A program made the translations under genes and the position numbers. Below are positions 54,973 through 63,285 of a stretch of 64,000 nt of DNA, piece after piece. Each line of letters begins with the position of its first letter. Positions within the stretch are counted from its first letter, which is position 1. Source of the DNA: Bradyrhizobium sp. LMTR 3 (GTDB taxonomy: Bacteria > Pseudomonadota > Alphaproteobacteria > Rhizobiales > Xanthobacteraceae); the NCBI RefSeq assembly GCF_001693485.1, contig NZ_MAXC01000008.1, forward strand, positions 62,001 to 126,000, in the 5' to 3' direction. The notes below the pieces were generated by a model that saw nothing but the letters and a program-made list of their open reading frames with translations, was not told where the DNA came from and made no database searches.

Positions 54973-55449
54973 ATGCAAGGCGTTTATGATTTTACGGCGC
55001 AGTCGCTTGCCGGTGAAGAGGTTCCGCTGAAGCGGTTCGAGGGGCAGGTGCTGCTGATCGTCAACACCGCGAGCGCCTGCGGGTTCACGCCGCAATACAA
55101 GGGCCTGGAGCAGTTGCATCGTGAACTGGCGCCGCGCGGCTTTGCAGTGCTCGGGTTTCCCTGCAACCAGTTCGGCGGGCAGGAACCGGGCGACGCCAGG
55201 CAGATCGAGCAATTTTGCGCAGGCAAATATGACGTGACGTTTCCAATGTTCGCCAAGATCGACGTCAACGGCAGCCATGCGCATCCGTTGTTCGACCATC
55301 TGAAGAACGCGAAATCGGGATTGTTGGGTTCGTCGATCAAATGGAATTTCACCAAATTCCTGGTTGACCGCTCGGGCAGGGTGGTCGGGCGCTACGCCCC
55401 AACCGCGACGCCCGAGGGAATCAGAAGAGAAATCGAGGCACTGCTGTGA
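54973..55449 (+). CDS. Glutathione peroxidase (thiol type)
   Basis: A 158-residue peroxidase of the GPx family that reduces peroxides using thioredoxin or glutathione. Active-site motifs: VNTASACGFTPQY with cysteine in place of selenocysteine, LGFPCNQFGGQEPG and KWNFTKFLVDRSG, giving the Cys-Gln-Trp-Asn tetrad. ATG at 54973 follows GAGAGG. It overlaps the next gene (DUF3297) at the stop codon, so they are likely co-translated. Confidence 0.93.
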   Translation: MQGVYDFTAQSLAGEEVPLKRFEGQVLLIVNTASACGFTPQYKGLEQLHRELAPRGFAVLGFPCNQFGGQEPGDARQIEQFCAGKYDVTFPMFAKIDVNGSHAHPLFDHLKNAKSGLLGSSIKWNFTKFLVDRSGRVVGRYAPTATPEGIRREIEALL

Positions 55450-55709
55450 ATGAGACCAATAAAGCAATGAGCGACCAATTCCCCGACCGTCTTTCGGTCG
55501 ACCCGAGCAGCCCGTACTACAACGCCGAGATCCTCTCGCGCGACGTCGGCATTCGCTTCAAGGGCGTCGAGAAAACCAATGTCGAGGAATATTGCATCAG
55601 CGAGGGCTGGGTGCGCGTCACCGCCGGCAATGCCAAAGACCGCTACGGCAACCCGCTGACGATCAAGGTGCATGGCCCGGTCGAGCCGTATTTCCGCGAC
55701 AAGAAGTAG
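55446..55709 (+). CDS. DUF3297 family protein
   Basis: An 87-residue protein of DUF3297: PDRLSVDPSSPYYNAEIL, VGIRFKGVEKTNVEEYCISEGWVR and NPLTIKVHGPVEPYF match the family along the whole length. Function unknown; members are small soluble proteins found in proteobacteria. GTG at 55446 overlaps the peroxidase stop by 4 bases, so the two may act together, for example in oxidative stress (inference). Confidence 0.9.
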   Translation: MNETNKAMSDQFPDRLSVDPSSPYYNAEILSRDVGIRFKGVEKTNVEEYCISEGWVRVTAGNAKDRYGNPLTIKVHGPVEPYFRDKK

Positions 55710-55723
55710 GTCGGTTTCTCGTT

Positions 55724-55844
55724 CGTCATTGCGAGGAGCGATAGCGACGAAACAATCCATATCTCCGCGTGCGGTACTATGGATTGCTTCGCGGAGCCTG
55801 TCATCCGGCGGCGCTACGCGCCGACCGGGTGGCTCGCAATGACG
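55724..55844. repeat. Palindromic repeat, CGTCATTGCGAG family (third copy)
   Basis: CGTCATTGCGAGGAGCG on the left and GGCTCGCAATGACG on the right, with inner hairpin GGCGGCGCTACGCGCCGACC. It lies before tarD. Confidence 0.75.
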
Positions 55845-55891
55845 ATGTGGAGACCGCGCCGCCCTATTCCCGATATCGAAAGCCAAACACC

Positions 55892-57061
55892 ATGTCCGTC
55901 CGCATCGTCGACGTCTGCGAAATCACAAAGCCGATCTCCTCACCGATCCGCAACGCCTATATCGATTTCACCAAAATGACGACCAGCCTCGTCGCCGTCG
56001 TCACTGACGCCGTGCGCGACGGCAACCGCGTGGTCGGCTACGGCTTCAATTCCAACGGCCGGTACGGGCAGGGCGGCCTGATCCGCGAACGCTTTGCGCC
56101 GCGGCTGAAGGAGGCCGATCCGAAAACGCTGCTCGATGCCTCCGGGGGCAATCTCGACCCCGACATGGTCTGGGCGGCGATGATGTCGAACGAGAAGCCT
56201 GGCGGCCATGGCGAGCGCTCGGTCGCGGTCGGCACCATCGACATGGCGGTGTGGGACGCGGTGGCGAAGATCGCAGGTAAGCCGCTGTTCCGGCTACTCG
56301 CCGAACGCCATGGCCGGGAGGCCAACCCGCGCGTGTTCGTCTATGCGGCGGGCGGCTACTATTATCCCGGCAAGGACCTGTCGGCGCTGCGCGGCGAAAT
56401 GCGCGGCTATCTCGACCGCGGCTACAACGTCGTCAAGATGAAGATCGGCGGCGCGCCGATCGCGGAAGATCGCGAACGCATCGAAGCCGTGCTGAAGGAG
56501 ATCGGCAAGGACGCGCAGCTCGCCGTCGACGCCAACGGCCGCTTCGATCTGGAAACTGCGATTGCCTATGCCAAAATGCTGCGGGAATATCCGCTGTTCT
56601 GGTACGAGGAGGCCGGCGATCCCCTCGATTTCGCGCTGCAGGCGGCGCTGGCCGAATTCTATCCCGCACCGATGGCGACCGGCGAAAACCTGTTCAGCCA
56701 TCAGGACGCGAAAAACCTGATCCGCTATGGCGGCATGCGGCCCGATCGCGACTGGCTGCAGTTCGATTGCGCGTTGTCCTATGGCTTGTGCGAATACCAG
56801 CGGACGCTGGCGGTGCTGAAGACGCACGGCTGGTCGCCAAGCCGCTGCATTCCCCACGGTGGCCACCAGATGTCGCTCAATATCGCGGCGGGCCTCGGCC
56901 TTGGCGGTAATGAGAGCTATCCCGACCTGTTCCAGCCCTATGGCGGTTTTCCCGATGGCGTGCGTGTCGAGAACGGGCATATCACTATGCCTGATATCCC
57001 TGGCATCGGCTTCGAGGGGAAATCCGATCTCTATGCGGAGATGAAGGCACTGGCGGCGTAG
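55892..57061 (+). CDS. tarD: D(-)-tartrate dehydratase
   Basis: A 389-residue enolase-superfamily enzyme that, from its near identity to the characterised B. japonicum TarD as I recall it, dehydrates D-tartrate to oxaloacetate. All key residues are in place at the published positions: Lys182 and Lys184 (VVKMKIGG), metal ligands Asp213, Glu239 and Glu265, and His322 (CIPHGGHQMS). The usual N-terminal VREITKPI reads VCEITKPI here. ATG at 55892; an upstream in-frame extension lies in a repeat and is rejected. No tartrate transporter is adjacent. Confidence 0.93.
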   Translation: MSVRIVDVCEITKPISSPIRNAYIDFTKMTTSLVAVVTDAVRDGNRVVGYGFNSNGRYGQGGLIRERFAPRLKEADPKTLLDASGGNLDPDMVWAAMMSNEKPGGHGERSVAVGTIDMAVWDAVAKIAGKPLFRLLAERHGREANPRVFVYAAGGYYYPGKDLSALRGEMRGYLDRGYNVVKMKIGGAPIAEDRERIEAVLKEIGKDAQLAVDANGRFDLETAIAYAKMLREYPLFWYEEAGDPLDFALQAALAEFYPAPMATGENLFSHQDAKNLIRYGGMRPDRDWLQFDCALSYGLCEYQRTLAVLKTHGWSPSRCIPHGGHQMSLNIAAGLGLGGNESYPDLFQPYGGFPDGVRVENGHITMPDIPGIGFEGKSDLYAEMKALAA

Positions 57062-57101
57062 GGCCGGATGCCATAGGAGAGACCGGAATCGGTGGCCTGG
57101 A

Positions 57102-57117
57102 CAGGGCGTTCGCCCTG
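57102..57117 (+). terminator. Hairpin after tarD, possible terminator
   Basis: CAGGGC (57102-57107) and GCCCTG (57112-57117) around loop GTTC, 40 bases after the tarD stop. No T-run follows. Confidence 0.35.
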
Positions 57118-57164
57118 CCGCCGATCATGGATTTCCGGGCCGCCAGTTTACCGTTCATCCATCG

Positions 57165-58442
57165 TTGAAGGACGCCGCGACCTTGGCCACAACACTTCCC
57201 CAACTCTCGCTTGCGAAGGACAAGATCCGGGTCTTGCTCCTTGAAGGTGTTAACGACAGCGCCGCGCAGATGATCGAGGCTGCCGGCTACTCCAACATGA
57301 CACGCCTGTCCAAGGCGCTCGAGGGCGATGCGCTAAAAGAGGCGATCAAGGGTGTGCATCTGCTGGGCATCCGCTCGCGCACGCAAATCACCACGGATGT
57401 TCTCGACGCCGCGGATCGCTTGATCGCGGTCGGATGTTTCAGTGTCGGCACCAACCAGGTGGACCTCAACGCTGCGCGCCGGAGCGGGATTCCGGTGTTC
57501 AACGCGCCGTTCTCCAACACGCGGAGCGTGGCAGAACTCGTGATCGGTGAGATCGTCATCCTGCTGCGCCGGATCGTCGCGCGTTCCAACGCCGCCCATG
57601 AGGGGCGTTGGGACAAGTCGGCCAACGACAGCTACGAGGTGAGAGGCAAGACGCTCGGCATAATCGGTTACGGCAATATCGGCTCGCAGCTCTCCAATCT
57701 CGCGGAAGCGCTGGGCATGCGTGTGATCTTCTATGATCACACCGACAGGCTTCGTCACGGCAACACCGAGCCGACTGCGAGCCTGCATGAGCTCTTGGCG
57801 CAAAGCGACGTCGTGAGCCTGCATGTACCGGAAACTGCCGCCACGCACGGGATGATCGGGCGCGAGGAGATTCGCGCGATCAAGCAGGGAGCGTATTTCA
57901 TCAACAACAGCCGCGGCACGGTCGTGGACCTCGAGGCGCTCGCCGAGGCGCTGCGCGAAAACCGGCTTCGCGGCGCCGCGGTCGACGTCTTTCCGGTCGA
58001 GCCGCGCGCGAACTCCGAGCGCTTCGTCTCGCCGCTGCAGGGGCTGGAGAACGTCATCCTGACGCCGCACATCGGCGGTTCGACCGAGGAGGCGCAGGAG
58101 CGCATCGGCGCCGAAGTCGCGCGCAAGCTGATCGAGTACAGCGATTCCGGCTCGACCATGGGCGCTGTCAACTTCCCGCAGGTTCAATTGCCGCCGCGGC
58201 CGTCAGGCACGCGGTTCATTCAGGTGCAGCGTAACGTGCCGGGCATGCTCGGGCGTTTGAACGAAGTGCTGGCCCGTCATGCCGTCAACATCGCCGCGCA
58301 ATATTACGAGACCGCTCATGACGTCGGCTACGTGGTGCTGGACGTCGATGCCTCGGCCGCGGATGGCCAGCGCGTGCTCACGGACATCCGGGCGCTGGAA
58401 GGCACCATACGCGCCCGGTTGCTCTATGAGTACAAGATCTGA
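57165..58442 (+). CDS. serA: D-3-phosphoglycerate dehydrogenase-like (SerA with ACT domain)
   Basis: A 2-hydroxyacid dehydrogenase (425 residues from TTG 57165; 419 from TTG 57183, which gives MATTLPQ and has AAGGA upstream). NAD-binding LGIIGYGNIGSQLSNLAEALG (in the middle), catalytic Arg-Glu-His in FINNSRGTVVDLEALAEAL, and LTPHIGGSTEEAQERIG. A C-terminal ACT domain (about 345-420) is typical of SerA and mediates serine feedback. The likely reaction is oxidation of 3-phosphoglycerate to start serine synthesis; related hydroxyacid dehydrogenases are possible. It stands alone after tarD, and serC is not near. Confidence 0.88.
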   Translation: MKDAATLATTLPQLSLAKDKIRVLLLEGVNDSAAQMIEAAGYSNMTRLSKALEGDALKEAIKGVHLLGIRSRTQITTDVLDAADRLIAVGCFSVGTNQVDLNAARRSGIPVFNAPFSNTRSVAELVIGEIVILLRRIVARSNAAHEGRWDKSANDSYEVRGKTLGIIGYGNIGSQLSNLAEALGMRVIFYDHTDRLRHGNTEPTASLHELLAQSDVVSLHVPETAATHGMIGREEIRAIKQGAYFINNSRGTVVDLEALAEALRENRLRGAAVDVFPVEPRANSERFVSPLQGLENVILTPHIGGSTEEAQERIGAEVARKLIEYSDSGSTMGAVNFPQVQLPPRPSGTRFIQVQRNVPGMLGRLNEVLARHAVNIAAQYYETAHDVGYVVLDVDASAADGQRVLTDIRALEGTIRARLLYEYKI

Positions 58443-58463
58443 AACGGATTCGCATGTGATGCT

Positions 58464-58597
58464 GTCATCGTCCGCGAAAGCGGACGATCCAGTACGCCGC
58501 GGCTTCTCGGCTTATCTCTGACGTCGGCGAATACTGGATGCCCGCCGGAGCCTGTCATCGGGCTCGCCGAAGGCGAGACCCGGTGGCGGGCATGACA
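58464..58597. repeat. Compound palindromic repeat, GTCATCGTCCGCG family
   Basis: Contains GTCATCGTCCGC with GCGGACGAT, ATCCAGTA with TACTGGAT, GGGCTCGCCGAAGGCGAGACCC, and ATGCCCGCC with GGCGGGCAT. Several nested hairpins lie between serA and the acetyltransferase stop. Confidence 0.75.
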
Positions 58598-58613
58598 AGC
58601 GCGATCGCCTCGA

Positions 58614-59045
58614 TCACTTCTCCGACAACAGCCCTTTATCGATCGCCGATTGCCGGTTCCTGAAAATCGCCATCGCCGTCTTCATCCGCAGGAAGCCAAA
58701 CTTCGCATACAACGGCTCGCGGCCGGCGACCGCATAAAGGATGATCTTCGCGTGTCCTTGCGATTGGGCAAGCAGTCTTTCGATAAGCTGTTTTCCGAGA
58801 CCTGTTCCTTGATGGCTCGGCAAAACCGCGACGTCGCAAAGATACGCGCAATCGCGTCCGTCAGCCAGAACGCGGCCGGCGCCGACGAGCCGGCCGTTGT
58901 CGCGGGCAAAGCAGCAGAACATACTGTTGCCGAACACCACTTCGAGATCGGCGGCGTTCTTGGTGCCGAGCGGGGCGGCCCGATAGAGCGCTTCGAGTTC
59001 CTGCCAGTCGACGCCGTCGCGGCTGTCGCTCCAAATGACCGTCAT
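58614..59045 (-). CDS. GNAT-family N-acetyltransferase
   Basis: A 143-residue acetyl-CoA-dependent acetyltransferase. The acetyl-CoA motif is VAVLPSHQGTGLGKQLIERLL (about 71-91), and YLCDVAVLP precedes it; ILYAVAGREPLYAKFGFLR marks the fourth conserved strand. Close to small GNATs that acetylate amino groups of metabolites; substrate unknown. It begins 22 bases after the malonyl-CoA decarboxylase stop on the same strand, so the two are probably cotranscribed. Confidence 0.9.
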   Translation of the reverse strand: MTVIWSDSRDGVDWQELEALYRAAPLGTKNAADLEVVFGNSMFCCFARDNGRLVGAGRVLADGRDCAYLCDVAVLPSHQGTGLGKQLIERLLAQSQGHAKIILYAVAGREPLYAKFGFLRMKTAMAIFRNRQSAIDKGLLSEK

Positions 59046-59067
59046 CGCGAGGGGGCTCCGCGCCGTC

Positions 59068-60420
59068 CTACGACAGCCGCATGTCCAATAACCGGCGGCC
59101 TTCGGTCTTCAGCAGTTTCTTCACCGCACTTGATGCGGCGATCTCGCCCTGGTTGGCGTAGGCCTCGTGGTTCTTCTCGATGTCCTCGAGCCGGTAGAGG
59201 TAATTGACCATGACCCCGGCAGATTCCCGCAGGCCCTTTGGCGAGAGGTCGCCGAGCCAGTCGATCTTCTCCAGCCGTGCGCCGTTGCCGATGTGGAAGC
59301 GGGCCACCGAATCGACCAGCCGGCCCTTCGGCGTGCGGGCTTTCAGGAAATAGTACGCCGCCAGCGGCTCCAGCACGGTGCGCAATTGCGCCGTCAGTTC
59401 GTCATTCTCGAACCAGTCCGGCTTGTCGAGGCTTTCGAGCAGTATCCGCTCCTCGTCGCCGACAGGAACATTGTCGGCCTGCTTCAGCCATTGCATGAAG
59501 CCCGGCACCGGCGACAGCGTGATGAAGGTGTCGAGCTTCGGCAGTTCACGCCGCAATTCCTCGACCACCTGCTTGATCAGGAAGCTGCCGAAGGAAATGC
59601 CGCCAAGCCCTTTCTGCGTATTCGAGATCGAATAGAACACCGCGGTGCGCGCACGTTCGATCGGCACCGGCTGCCGCTCGGCGGCGAGCAGCGGCGCGAT
59701 CGCGGTCGGAATTGTCTCGGTCAGCGCGACCTCGACGAAGATCAGCGGTTCGTCGTTGAGTTGGGGATGGAAGAAGGCGTAGCAACGCCGGTCGACGGGA
59801 TCGATGCGGCGGCGCAAATCGTTCCAGTCGCGGATTTCGTGCACGGCTTCATAGCGAATGATCTGTTCCAGAATATTGGCCGGCGTCGACCAGTCTATCC
59901 TCCGCAGCACGAGAAATCCCCTGTTGAACCAAGAAGACAGCAAATGCACCACGTCGCGGTCGAGCGCGGCCAGATCCTTGTTGCCCTTCATCAGGGAAAG
60001 CAGGTCGGCGCGCATCGCCACCAGCTCGCTGGTGCCGCCGGGCGCTCGGTTGAGCCGGCGGATCAGTTCCTGCCGCCGCGGCTCGGAGGCAAAATGAAGG
60101 TCGCTGGCATCGCTGTCGTTCGGCTGGCTGCGCCAGCTCTCGATCGCCTGCGACAGCTTCTCGCGGTCGGGGCCGAAGTTGCGGGCCAGCGTTTCGAAGA
60201 AGGTGACGCGGCCGGCGACGTCGAGATCGTGGTAGCGATCGAGCACCTCGCGCGCCATCGCGGTGCCGGAGGCTTCGCCGCGGCCCGACAGCAGCGCTTC
60301 ACATAATTCGATCAGTTCTGAGGCGTCCTGGCCGTCGTCGGACGGTCCGGCCCGTCGCAGCAGTGTACGGCCGCGTTCTGATATCGTCGCGAGAAGATCG
60401 GAGAAAAAGGCATTGGCCAT
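59068..60420 (-). CDS. Malonyl-CoA decarboxylase
   Basis: A 450-residue malonyl-CoA decarboxylase, converting malonyl-CoA to acetyl-CoA and CO2. The N-terminal helical domain (to about 140) is followed by the catalytic GNAT-like domain with GFLVLRRIDWSTPANILEQI, CYAFFHPQLNDEPLIFVEVAL, TAVFYSISNTQKGLGGISFG and LSPVPGFMQWL. In rhizobia the enzyme supports malonate use, known in Rhizobium as part of the mat system, but matBC are not here. ATG at 60420 was chosen because homologues begin MANAFFSDLL; the ribosome site is weak, and an ATG at 60519 is less likely. Confidence 0.92.
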   Translation of the reverse strand: MANAFFSDLLATISERGRTLLRRAGPSDDGQDASELIELCEALLSGRGEASGTAMAREVLDRYHDLDVAGRVTFFETLARNFGPDREKLSQAIESWRSQPNDSDASDLHFASEPRRQELIRRLNRAPGGTSELVAMRADLLSLMKGNKDLAALDRDVVHLLSSWFNRGFLVLRRIDWSTPANILEQIIRYEAVHEIRDWNDLRRRIDPVDRRCYAFFHPQLNDEPLIFVEVALTETIPTAIAPLLAAERQPVPIERARTAVFYSISNTQKGLGGISFGSFLIKQVVEELRRELPKLDTFITLSPVPGFMQWLKQADNVPVGDEERILLESLDKPDWFENDELTAQLRTVLEPLAAYYFLKARTPKGRLVDSVARFHIGNGARLEKIDWLGDLSPKGLRESAGVMVNYLYRLEDIEKNHEAYANQGEIAASSAVKKLLKTEGRRLLDMRLS

Positions 60421-60533
60421 GTGGCGGGTCGAGTCCAGCGGGGTTTTGCGGAATCTTACATGGGATTTAGGTCGGTGCCGATCACAATCAAGCGTATGGA
60501 CCGTACGGAAATATGTCATGTCTCCCAGAGCAC

Positions 60534-60627
60534 TGTCATGGCCGGGCTTGACCCGGCCATCCATCCCCTTCTTGGAAAAAGCATTTCACGAAGGTGATGG
60601 ATACGCGGGTCAAGCCCGCGTATGACA
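60534..60627. repeat. Palindromic repeat, TGTCATGGCCGGGCTTG family
   Basis: TGTCATGGCCGGGCTTGACCCGGCCATCCATC on the left pairs partly with GGTGATGGATACGCGGGTCAAGCCCGCGTATGACA on the right (each half is itself a hairpin, GGCCGGG/CCCGGCC and CGCGGGTCAAGCCCGCG). It separates the AraC gene stop from malonyl-CoA decarboxylase. Confidence 0.75.
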
Positions 60628-60635
60628 AGTCCGCC

Positions 60636-61445
60636 TCACTCCCTCCCGGCGAATTCCGTCGGTGTTTTGCCGGTAACCTGCCGGAAAGCATGGGAAAACG
60701 CCGGCACGCTGGCATAGCCCAAATCCGAGGCAAGCTGCTTGACGGACACGCCGGCATCCGTCGACAGCTTCTCGATTGCCGCTGCAATCCGGGCGCGCTG
60801 GCACCAGCTCTTGAAGCTCAATTGCGTCTCCGACGAGAACAGCCGCGACAACGTCCGCACCGAGGTGCCGACCTCGCGCGCCAGCGTTTCGATCTCATGG
60901 TCGCCGGTTGGGTCCGCGAGCACGATGTCGGCGGCGCGCCGGCAGCGCAGCTCGCGCGGCAGCGGGATGAAGGTCGCCGAATCTTCCGCCTGGTCGAGCT
61001 CCATCATGGCCAGTCGCAGCAGAAGCTCGATTCGCTCGCGGTCGCCGCGATCGTCGAACAAGGCCAGGATGGTCTGATGCAGGAGCGGCGACACCCGCAC
61101 CACGAATTCCGCATCCAGGCTGTGGCTGCGCACCTCGCGCTGCAGCCAGTCAAGTTCGAAATAGAGCGTCCGCATCTCGATATCGGCGAGCACGTCGATC
61201 GCATGCTCCGATAGTGCGGGCACCCACACCGCACGGTCCGGCGGCACCAGCCAGCGCCCCTTTGGCGTCGTCACCTGCATGGTGCCCTTCGCCGCATAGA
61301 CGAGCTGCGCCTCGCGGTGCATGTGGGTGTCGAGCCGGACGCCCTTCCGGTAGCTGTTCGCAATCATGTGGATGCCGTCGCCGGTGGAGATGCGGCGCCC
61401 GATAATGGCGGCAATTGGCTTTTCGGCGATATTCATTGGCGACAT
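60636..61445 (-). CDS. AraC-family transcriptional regulator
   Basis: A 269-residue regulator. The N-terminal cupin-like sensor is visible in TGDGIHMIANSYRKGVRLDTHMHREAQLVYAAKGTM (its motif HMHREAQLVYAAKGTM) and the C-terminal AraC helix-turn-helix in LAREVGTSVRTLSRLFSSET and LASDLGYASVPAFSHAFRQVTG. It is divergent from the MFS gene, with 59 bases between the starts, so it probably controls that transporter and itself. The effector is unknown. ATG at 61445; an ATG at 61436 is possible. Confidence 0.92.
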   Translation of the reverse strand: MSPMNIAEKPIAAIIGRRISTGDGIHMIANSYRKGVRLDTHMHREAQLVYAAKGTMQVTTPKGRWLVPPDRAVWVPALSEHAIDVLADIEMRTLYFELDWLQREVRSHSLDAEFVVRVSPLLHQTILALFDDRGDRERIELLLRLAMMELDQAEDSATFIPLPRELRCRRAADIVLADPTGDHEIETLAREVGTSVRTLSRLFSSETQLSFKSWCQRARIAAAIEKLSTDAGVSVKQLASDLGYASVPAFSHAFRQVTGKTPTEFAGRE

Positions 61446-61504
61446 CCCGTCAGGACAACCCCGTATAACCTATTTCGGAAAATTGCGGGATTCGGGAATC
61501 GACC

Positions 61505-62698
61505 ATGAACAGCCCAAGGAACAGCCCGAGCCGGGTGATCACTTTCGTCAACGCCGCCCACTTCATCGACCATTATTCGATGCTGATCTTTGCCGCCGCC
61601 GTCATCATCATGGGCCCGGCGCTCGGCATGGCCTATTCGGAGCTGTTGCCTTACGCCACCCCGGGCTTCGTCGCATTCGGCGCGGGCTCGCTCGTCACCG
61701 GCTGGCTCGGCGACCGCTGGAGCCGGCGGCACATGATGGTGATATTTTTCCTCGGCATCGGCGCGTCGATGATCGCCGTCGGCTTCGTGCAAACGCCCTT
61801 ACAACTCGGCGCGGCGCTGCTGGCGATCGGCTTGTTCGCCTCGATCTATCATCCGGTCGGCACCGCGATGATCGTGTCCTATGCCGACAAACTCGGCCGC
61901 GAAATGGGCCTGAACGGCGTCTGGGGCAATCTCGGCGTGGCGTCCTCGGCGCTGGTCACCGGCGTGATCGGGCAATATCTCGGCTGGCGCTGGGCCTTCA
62001 TCGCGCCGGGAATCGTCACGATCCTGATCGGCGCGGCCTTTGCGCTGATGGTGGTGCACGAGGACCGAACCGGCACCAGGCAGGCCGCAGCGCAGGCACG
62101 GGTTGCGAAAGAAGACATGTGGCGGGTGTTTTTGGCGCTTCTGATCGTGGTGATCGCGATATCCACGACCTTCAACGCCATCACCGTGGCGATGCCGAAA
62201 CTGTTCGCCGAGCGGCTGGCCGGCCTGACCAACAGTCCGGCCCTGCTCGGGGTGATCGCGGCCGGCGTCTACGTGTTCGGCGCGATGACGCAATATACCA
62301 TCGGGAAGCTGATCGACCATTATTCGCTGAAGGCCTTGATGCTGCCGCTGTCGTTCCTGCTGGCGCCGTTCATGTACTTCGCGGCGACGCTGTCGAACCT
62401 GCCGCTGATCATCGCTTCCATCGGCATCGTGATGGGTGCGTTCGGGCAGGTTACCGTCAACGACGCCATGGTCGGCAAGTACACCACCGAAGAATGGCGC
62501 TCGCGCGCCTATTCGGTGCGCTACTTCGTCGGCTTCACCGCGGCGGGCGCCTCCGTCGGCCTGGTGGCGTGGCTCTACGAGAAGGGCGGCTTCGTCACCA
62601 TGCTGCAGGCGTTCGGCGCGCTGTGCCTTTTGGTGATCGTGGCGGCGATCATCCTGCCGCAGGAGATCAAGGTACCGGCCGCGCAAACCGCGCCGTGA
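61505..62698 (+). CDS. MFS transporter
   Basis: A 397-residue major facilitator with 12 predicted membrane segments; the A-motif GWLGDRWSRRHMM lies between segments 2 and 3 near residue 66. It begins VITFVNAAHFIDHYSMLIFAAAVI, resembling the fosmidomycin-resistance Fsr-like and related efflux groups, but substrate cannot be assigned. ATG at 61505. Divergent from the AraC gene, the usual layout for a regulated transporter. A short GTCATGGCTGGGCATGAC hairpin follows at 62731-62748. Confidence 0.88.
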   Translation: MNSPRNSPSRVITFVNAAHFIDHYSMLIFAAAVIIMGPALGMAYSELLPYATPGFVAFGAGSLVTGWLGDRWSRRHMMVIFFLGIGASMIAVGFVQTPLQLGAALLAIGLFASIYHPVGTAMIVSYADKLGREMGLNGVWGNLGVASSALVTGVIGQYLGWRWAFIAPGIVTILIGAAFALMVVHEDRTGTRQAAAQARVAKEDMWRVFLALLIVVIAISTTFNAITVAMPKLFAERLAGLTNSPALLGVIAAGVYVFGAMTQYTIGKLIDHYSLKALMLPLSFLLAPFMYFAATLSNLPLIIASIGIVMGAFGQVTVNDAMVGKYTTEEWRSRAYSVRYFVGFTAAGASVGLVAWLYEKGGFVTMLQAFGALCLLVIVAAIILPQEIKVPAAQTAP

Positions 62699-62868
62699 CG
62701 GCATTAATCGCTTGAACATGCACACTTTCCGTCATGGCTGGGCATGACGAACGGAGGTACTGGCGCGTGCTAGCCGCGACGATTTGTTGCGGTGCAATAG
62801 CTACGCTGTGGCCGTGAACTCAAACAGAACACTTGACCATTGCTGCCCTCCTTGTGTGAGGTGAGCGC

Positions 62869-63285
62869 ATGACCCGAATCCGGCTTTTCCTTTGCATCAT
62901 TGCGATATCTGCGCCTTCGCTGGCGACGGCGCAGACCATGAAATTCGAGCAGGCCGCGGCCATGCTGGCGGCGAGCTGCGGGAAGGACATCGATGACAAT
63001 TGCCGCGGCGTCAATCTCGACGCGACGCGCCTGAAGGAGTGCCTAGGCCGCAACCAGGACGTGGTGTCGGCGAAGTGCAAGACCGATTATCCCCAGGCCC
63101 TCGGCGCCATCCAGCAGCGCATTACCGCGCGCACCTCCCTTGTGAGACTGTGCAATTGGGAATTGAACCGTTTCTGCGGCGAGGTTCGGACCGATCCTGT
63201 CAAGGGTCTGCAATGCCTGCTGGAATCCACCCAGAAGGCGACCCCGAACTGCAACAAGGCGATCAGCGCCGCGGGGTATCGCTGA
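62869..63285 (+). CDS. Exported Cys-rich repeat protein
   Basis: A 138-residue protein with a signal peptide (RIRLFLCIIAISAPSLATAQ). The mature part has seven or more cysteines in a repeating pattern (AASCGKDIDDNCRGV, RLKECLGRNQDVVSAKC, RLCNWELNRFCGEV, GLQCLLESTQKATPNC), as in the small Cys-rich repeat family of rhizobial exported proteins. Disulfide-bonded periplasmic structure is likely; function unknown. Its TGA overlaps the ATG of the OmpA-domain gene (TGATG). Confidence 0.82.
   Translation: MTRIRLFLCIIAISAPSLATAQTMKFEQAAAMLAASCGKDIDDNCRGVNLDATRLKECLGRNQDVVSAKCKTDYPQALGAIQQRITARTSLVRLCNWELNRFCGEVRTDPVKGLQCLLESTQKATPNCNKAISAAGYR

Noticed and set aside
58456..58597. CRISPR-like alternation of short inverted repeats
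   Set aside because: Repeats are inverted hairpins of differing sequence, not direct repeats with spacers.
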